The notes under the pieces are model-generated. The model did no database searches. It saw only the letters and a list, made by a program, of their open reading frames with translations, and was not told where the DNA came from. Below are positions 8,404-11,349 of a stretch of DNA of 11,349 nucleotides, one piece after another; within the stretch, counting starts at the first letter, position 1; each line of letters starts with the position of its first letter. The translations under genes were made by a program, and so were the position numbers. This DNA comes from Alphaproteobacteria bacterium (GTDB lineage: Bacteria; Pseudomonadota; Alphaproteobacteria; Puniceispirillales; Puniceispirillaceae), in the NCBI GenBank assembly GCA_022425565.1, contig JAKMFG010000215.1:1-11349 (forward strand), read 5' to 3'.

Positions 8404-8894
8404 TACTCGATCACGACCAGCACTTCGCCGAACTCGACCGGCTGTGCATTCTGGACAAAGATCTGTTTGACGGTGCCGTCCGCCGGAGCGGTGATCGGAT
8501 TCATCACCTTCATCGCCTCGACAATGAACAGGGTCTGGCCCTTCTTCACTGTGCCACCAACTTCAATGAAGTTCGGCGCATCGGGCTCTGGTGCCACATA
8601 AACGGTGCCGACCATGGGCGAGGTAACCGCGCCAGGGTGCGATGCGGCATCGGCACCGTCGGCTGCCGGGGCGGCTGCTGGTGCCATGGTTGCGGCGGCG
8701 GCGGGTGCGGCTGCCGGGGCGGCAACTGCGGCGACCGGGGCAACGTGTGCGGCGCCGCTCACACGGGACAGCCTGACGGAAAGATCGGCAGTTTCGTATT
8801 CCAGTTCAGCCAGTCCGGCCTCGTCGAGGATATCGGCCAGTGCCTTGACCAGTGCGGTATCGCCTGCACCGCTGCTCTTTGGGGCTTTCGCCAT
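8403..8894 (-). CDS. accB: Biotin carboxyl carrier protein of acetyl-CoA carboxylase
   Basis: A 163-residue carrier protein. The N-terminal region (1-46) with the [20 protein letters not shown] helix is typical of AccB. An Ala/Pro/Val-rich mobile linker covers about 48-88. The C-terminal biotinyl domain (about 90-163) contains the EAMKVMN motif, so K129 is the expected biotinylation site. The domain also shows the thumb-like insert [10 protein letters not shown] (about 100-109) found in true AccB proteins. The start is preceded by GGGAGG about 8 nt upstream and overlaps the aroQ stop by one base; the stop overlaps the accC start in the same way. Confidence 0.97.
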
Positions 8895-9346
8895 TATTCG
8901 GCCTCCCTCGCCATATCAATCACTCCCTTGACCGCCATGACATAGGACATGGCACCAAAACCAAGCACAGTGCCGTCAACAACCGCCGAGATCATGGAAT
9001 GATGACGGAAGGGCTCGCGCTTGTGAATATTCGAAAGATGTATCTCGATCTTGCGCCCCGGAAACAGGGCCAGGGCATCGCGAAGCGGGACCGAACAATG
9101 TGTCAGTCCGGCAGCGTTGATCAGGATCCAGTCTGCCTTGTTGATCGCCTGATGGATGGCGGTGACAATTTCTGCCTCGCTGTTCGTCTGCATCCAGTCA
9201 AGCGAGACGTTCTCGCCCTCGCAGACAGCTTGGCAACGAGCTTCGATATCGGCCATCATTTCGGCACCGTAAATCTCAGGCTCGCGCGTGCCAAGCATGT
9301 TGAGGTTTGGCCCGTTGATTACGAGGATGTTCACCGTTTCAGACAT
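8894..9346 (-). CDS. aroQ: Type II 3-dehydroquinate dehydratase
   Basis: A 150-residue enzyme that dehydrates 3-dehydroquinate to 3-dehydroshikimate in the shikimate pathway; the family forms dodecamers. Motifs are [18 protein letters not shown] (10-27) with R21 and catalytic Y26, [17 protein letters not shown] (76-92) with N77 and H83, and [17 protein letters not shown] (101-117) with H103 and R114. These match the M. tuberculosis active-site residues Arg19, Tyr24, Asn75, His81, His101 and Arg112 with a constant offset of two. Cys84 sits where Thr is usual (THTS), a mild variation. AGGG lies about 8 nt before the ATG. It is the first gene of the overlapping aroQ-accB-accC set, 70 bp after the DsbA-like gene. 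Confidence 0.97.
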   Translation of the reverse strand: MSETVNILVINGPNLNMLGTREPEIYGAEMMADIEARCQAVCEGENVSLDWMQTNSEAEIVTAIHQAINKADWILINAAGLTHCSVPLRDALALFPGRKIEIHLSNIHKREPFRHHSMISAVVDGTVLGFGAMSYVMAVKGVIDMAREAE

Positions 9347-9416
9347 GAATAGAACCCTATCACTCTTTCCAACCCACCATCAAACAGATGGTCCGAAGGT
9401 GCTGTGGATATGATGA

Positions 9417-10151
9417 TCAGCTGTTTGCGGCGCGCTCGGCCGCGATGATCTCGCGCATCTGGTCGAGGTCGATGGCACCTGGAATGACCTGCGAGCCTAT
9501 GACCAGTCCCGGCGTGCCGGAAATCTGCAGCGCCTGTGCGGCTGCGCGCGTGCGGTCGATAACCTCTGCTGTCACCGGACTGTTCATGTCGGCCTGCAGC
9601 CGGTCGATGTCAGCGCCGGCGGACTCGGCTGCATCGATGATGCTGTCCATTGTGATCGCTCCACGTGCCGTCATCATCGCAGCATGGAAATCAGGGAACA
9701 CTCCTTGTGCCTGAGCGGCAATGCCGGCTTGTGCTGCCAGCACAGACGTCTGGCTCAGGATCGGAAATTCTTTGACCACCAGGCGGATGTCGTCATCAGT
9801 AGCAATCAGCTCCTGAAGGGGCTGGAAGACACGCTTGCAATAGCCGCAATTGTAATCTGTGAATTCATAGATGGTGAAGCCGCCCTCGGGGTTGCCGAGG
9901 ATCGGGTCGCCGATGTCCATGCGAAGTGTGCCCATCGCCTGTTCGATACGCTCTCGCTCTTCGCGGTCGGCGAGATTGATCAGCGCTTCGCGCACAACAT
10001 CGGGGTTGGCGAGAATATAGTCACGGATCATGTCATTCAGCGCCGAACGGTCGCCCTCGGTAATTTCCGCCTGTGCAGGTGTCATGACGGACATGGCCAT
10101 AAACAGGCCCGCCAGAAGGCTGATGATGAGACGTCCGGATGTGCGGATCAT
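9417..10151 (-). CDS. DsbA-family periplasmic thiol oxidoreductase (ScsC/Com1-like)
   Basis: A 244-residue exported protein. The signal peptide ends near residue 28 (LLAGLFMAMSV...AQA). An N-terminal helical segment, LNDMIRDYILANPDVVREAL (38-57), resembles the ScsC-type oligomerisation region. The DsbA-like thioredoxin fold follows, with the active site C102-G-Y-C105 in FTDYNCGYCKR and the cis-proline loop SGTPGLVIG with P214. It probably oxidises or isomerises disulfides in the periplasm; the N-terminal helix favours a ScsC-like isomerase, but that is uncertain. GGAG about 8 nt upstream supports the start. It lies 108 bp after the M48 protease gene on the same strand, a pairing consistent with envelope protein quality control. 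No convincing promoter or terminator was seen in that gap. Confidence 0.93.
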   Translation of the reverse strand: MIRTSGRLIISLLAGLFMAMSVMTPAQAEITEGDRSALNDMIRDYILANPDVVREALINLADREERERIEQAMGTLRMDIGDPILGNPEGGFTIYEFTDYNCGYCKRVFQPLQELIATDDDIRLVVKEFPILSQTSVLAAQAGIAAQAQGVFPDFHAAMMTARGAITMDSIIDAAESAGADIDRLQADMNSPVTAEVIDRTRAAAQALQISGTPGLVIGSQVIPGAIDLDQMREIIAAERAANS

Positions 10152-10259
10152 GATGAAGCTCCGTTCAGGATTGACGCGGCAAGGTATAACAACAGCCGCT
10201 TCCTTTGCCTAGCGGCAACCGCGCCGCGGATGGTTTGCCTGAGAGCGCACCCCGGCTGC

Positions 10260-11349
10260 TCAGTCGGCCTGCCCGCCATAGCGGAACAGGATATCACTGG
10301 CACGGCTGCGAAAGTTTTCGGCGACTCCCTCGCGTGCAAGCACGCGCCTCGCCAGTTGCGCCGCACGCTGCTTGTCATTGATCACGATGGCTTCGTCCGC
10401 AAGAGCGAGGTCGGCCTCGACGATACGACCGGCTTTGCCGAGCGCAATGCCGTATTGCCGGTGCAGGAACCCCCATCGGGACTCGGCATTTCTTGCCATT
10501 GCCAGCACCTGAATGGCGCGCTCAAGGCTGGCCGGGTCGCCTTCGGCAATCAAGGACCGTCCAAGATTGAGCTGGATCAGGGCGCTCCCTGGCCGGCGTT
10601 GCAACGCTGTCTCATAGGATGCCGCGGCCTCGGCCGGCCTTGCCATGGCGAACAGGATGTCGCCTTTGAATTCATGGAAAAAGGCATCATCCGGATAGCG
10701 GGCTACCAGCTCGTCCATGTGGGCCAGCGCGCCACCGAGATCACCGCGGCGGAAGGAAGCGATGGCCAGAATGTAGGTTTCCATCATCGGGTTGGGGGCC
10801 ATCTCGGCAGCCCGCACGATGACCCGCTGCGGTGCCTCGGTCCAGGCAGCCATTTTGGCGACTATGCGGTCATAGATCGCTTCCGCCACTTCGGGCAGCT
10901 CATTGTCGCTATGAGCGGAACTGCCGACATGATCCTGAAGCGCCTGAAGCCGCTCCTGTGCACCCGGATGGGTGGAATAATACAGGGACTGACGGCTTTC
11001 GGGCAGGCTGCGCTGGCGTGCCATTCTTGCCATCAGGTCGCGAAGCCCGACCGCCGAGGTGCCGGTCTTTTCCAGAAGATCGAGGGCGATCTCGTCAGCC
11101 ACTGCCTCGTCGCGCCGCCGCGAGGCAAGAAACCCCCGTTTTGCCGTGTCGGTACCGCCGATCAGCACGCCGGCCGCGGCACCACCGCTGCCGCTAGCGG
11201 CAACGGCAATCGCCGCCAGTGTTGCCAGCGCCGCGTTGTTGCTTGCCTGCTGCAGTTCGTCATCAAGACGCTGCACATGGCCTTCGCGAACATGGCCAAG
11301 TTCATGCGCCATCACGCCAAGGAACTCGCCAGCACCGGAGGCTTTTTCC
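10260..11349 (-). CDS. M48 family metalloprotease with C-terminal TPR region (BepA-like), partial
   Basis: C-terminal 362 residues of a protein whose N-terminus lies past the right edge; the reading frame is open to position 11348. The visible part begins EKASGAGEFLGVMAHELGH, with the HExxH zinc motif at its residues 15-19. The third zinc ligand is E81 in DEAVADEIALDLL. Between them lies a hydrophobic Ala/Gly-rich segment (about 39-65) typical of M48 proteins. From about residue 170 the sequence is helical with tetratricopeptide-like repeats (for example FHEFKGDILFAMARPAEAAASYETALQRRP, split here as FHEFKGDILFAMARP then AEAAASYETALQRRP). This layout matches BepA/YfgC, a periplasmic protease-chaperone that monitors outer-membrane protein assembly. 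Any GTG or ATG near 11310-11315 is internal, not the start. Confidence 0.93.
   Translation of the reverse strand, partial: EKASGAGEFLGVMAHELGHVREGHVQRLDDELQQASNNAALATLAAIAVAASGSGGAAAGVLIGGTDTAKRGFLASRRRDEAVADEIALDLLEKTGTSAVGLRDLMARMARQRSLPESRQSLYYSTHPGAQERLQALQDHVGSSAHSDNELPEVAEAIYDRIVAKMAAWTEAPQRVIVRAAEMAPNPMMETYILAIASFRRGDLGGALAHMDELVARYPDDAFFHEFKGDILFAMARPAEAAASYETALQRRPGSALIQLNLGRSLIAEGDPASLERAIQVLAMARNAESRWGFLHRQYGIALGKAGRIVEADLALADEAIVINDKQRAAQLARRVLAREGVAENFRSRASDILFRYGGQAD

Noticed and set aside
9376..9392. Hairpin between aroQ and the DsbA-like gene as a terminator
   Set aside because: The 6-bp stem (ACCATC / GATGGT) is weak and has no T-run on the transcribed strand.
10205..10218. 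Short inverted repeat TTGCC/GGCAA between the DsbA-like and M48 genes
   Set aside because: Only 5-bp arms with no T-run or recognised operator; likely chance.

Overview
This window comes from an alphaproteobacterial chromosome. The strongest sign is a gene for the complex I accessory subunit NDUFA12, a family shared by alphaproteobacteria and mitochondria. It sits beside an MlaD-like MCE protein, a DUF2155 protein, aat, accC, accB, aroQ, a DsbA-like oxidoreductase and an M48 metalloprotease, a gene order I recall from other alphaproteobacteria. The DNA is GC-rich with strong third-position bias, which creates long spurious ORFs opposite the real genes. I cannot name the genus. I saw no mobile element, CRISPR array, rRNA or tRNA.

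Layout, left to right. On the minus strand lie the N-terminal part of a DUF482/FemAB-like acyltransferase (1-360, cut by the window edge), a RidA-family protein (478-945), a textbook intrinsic terminator (1045-1073), and a large adenosylcobalamin-dependent class II ribonucleotide reductase, nrdJ (1102-4725). A 377-bp intergenic region (4726-5102) holds divergent promoters. On the nrdJ side a good NrdR box overlaps the proposed -35 element. A weaker NrdR-like site follows exactly 31 bp away and an AT-rich dyad a further 31 bp away. I see no cobalamin riboswitch.

On the plus strand, NDUFA12 (5103-5459), mlaD (5511-5963) and a DUF2155 protein (5950-6348) form a compact envelope and respiration cluster. 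It converges tail-to-tail on a minus-strand group: M48 protease (10260 to beyond the right edge), DsbA-like thiol oxidoreductase (9417-10151), aroQ (8894-9346), accB (8403-8894), accC (7060-8403) and aat (6345-7028). aroQ/accB and accB/accC overlap by one base (TAATG), so translational coupling is likely. The DUF2155 and aat stop codons share a single CTAG.

Functionally this is core metabolism: dNTP synthesis under NrdR control, the biotin carboxylase half of acetyl-CoA carboxylase, the shikimate pathway, N-degron tagging, envelope lipid and protein quality control, and complex I maturation. I found no undescribed multi-gene system. The points most worth a second look are the phased operator array upstream of nrdJ, a Tyr-to-Val change in an AccC motif, the nested stop codons and the hairpin upstream of the acyltransferase gene.
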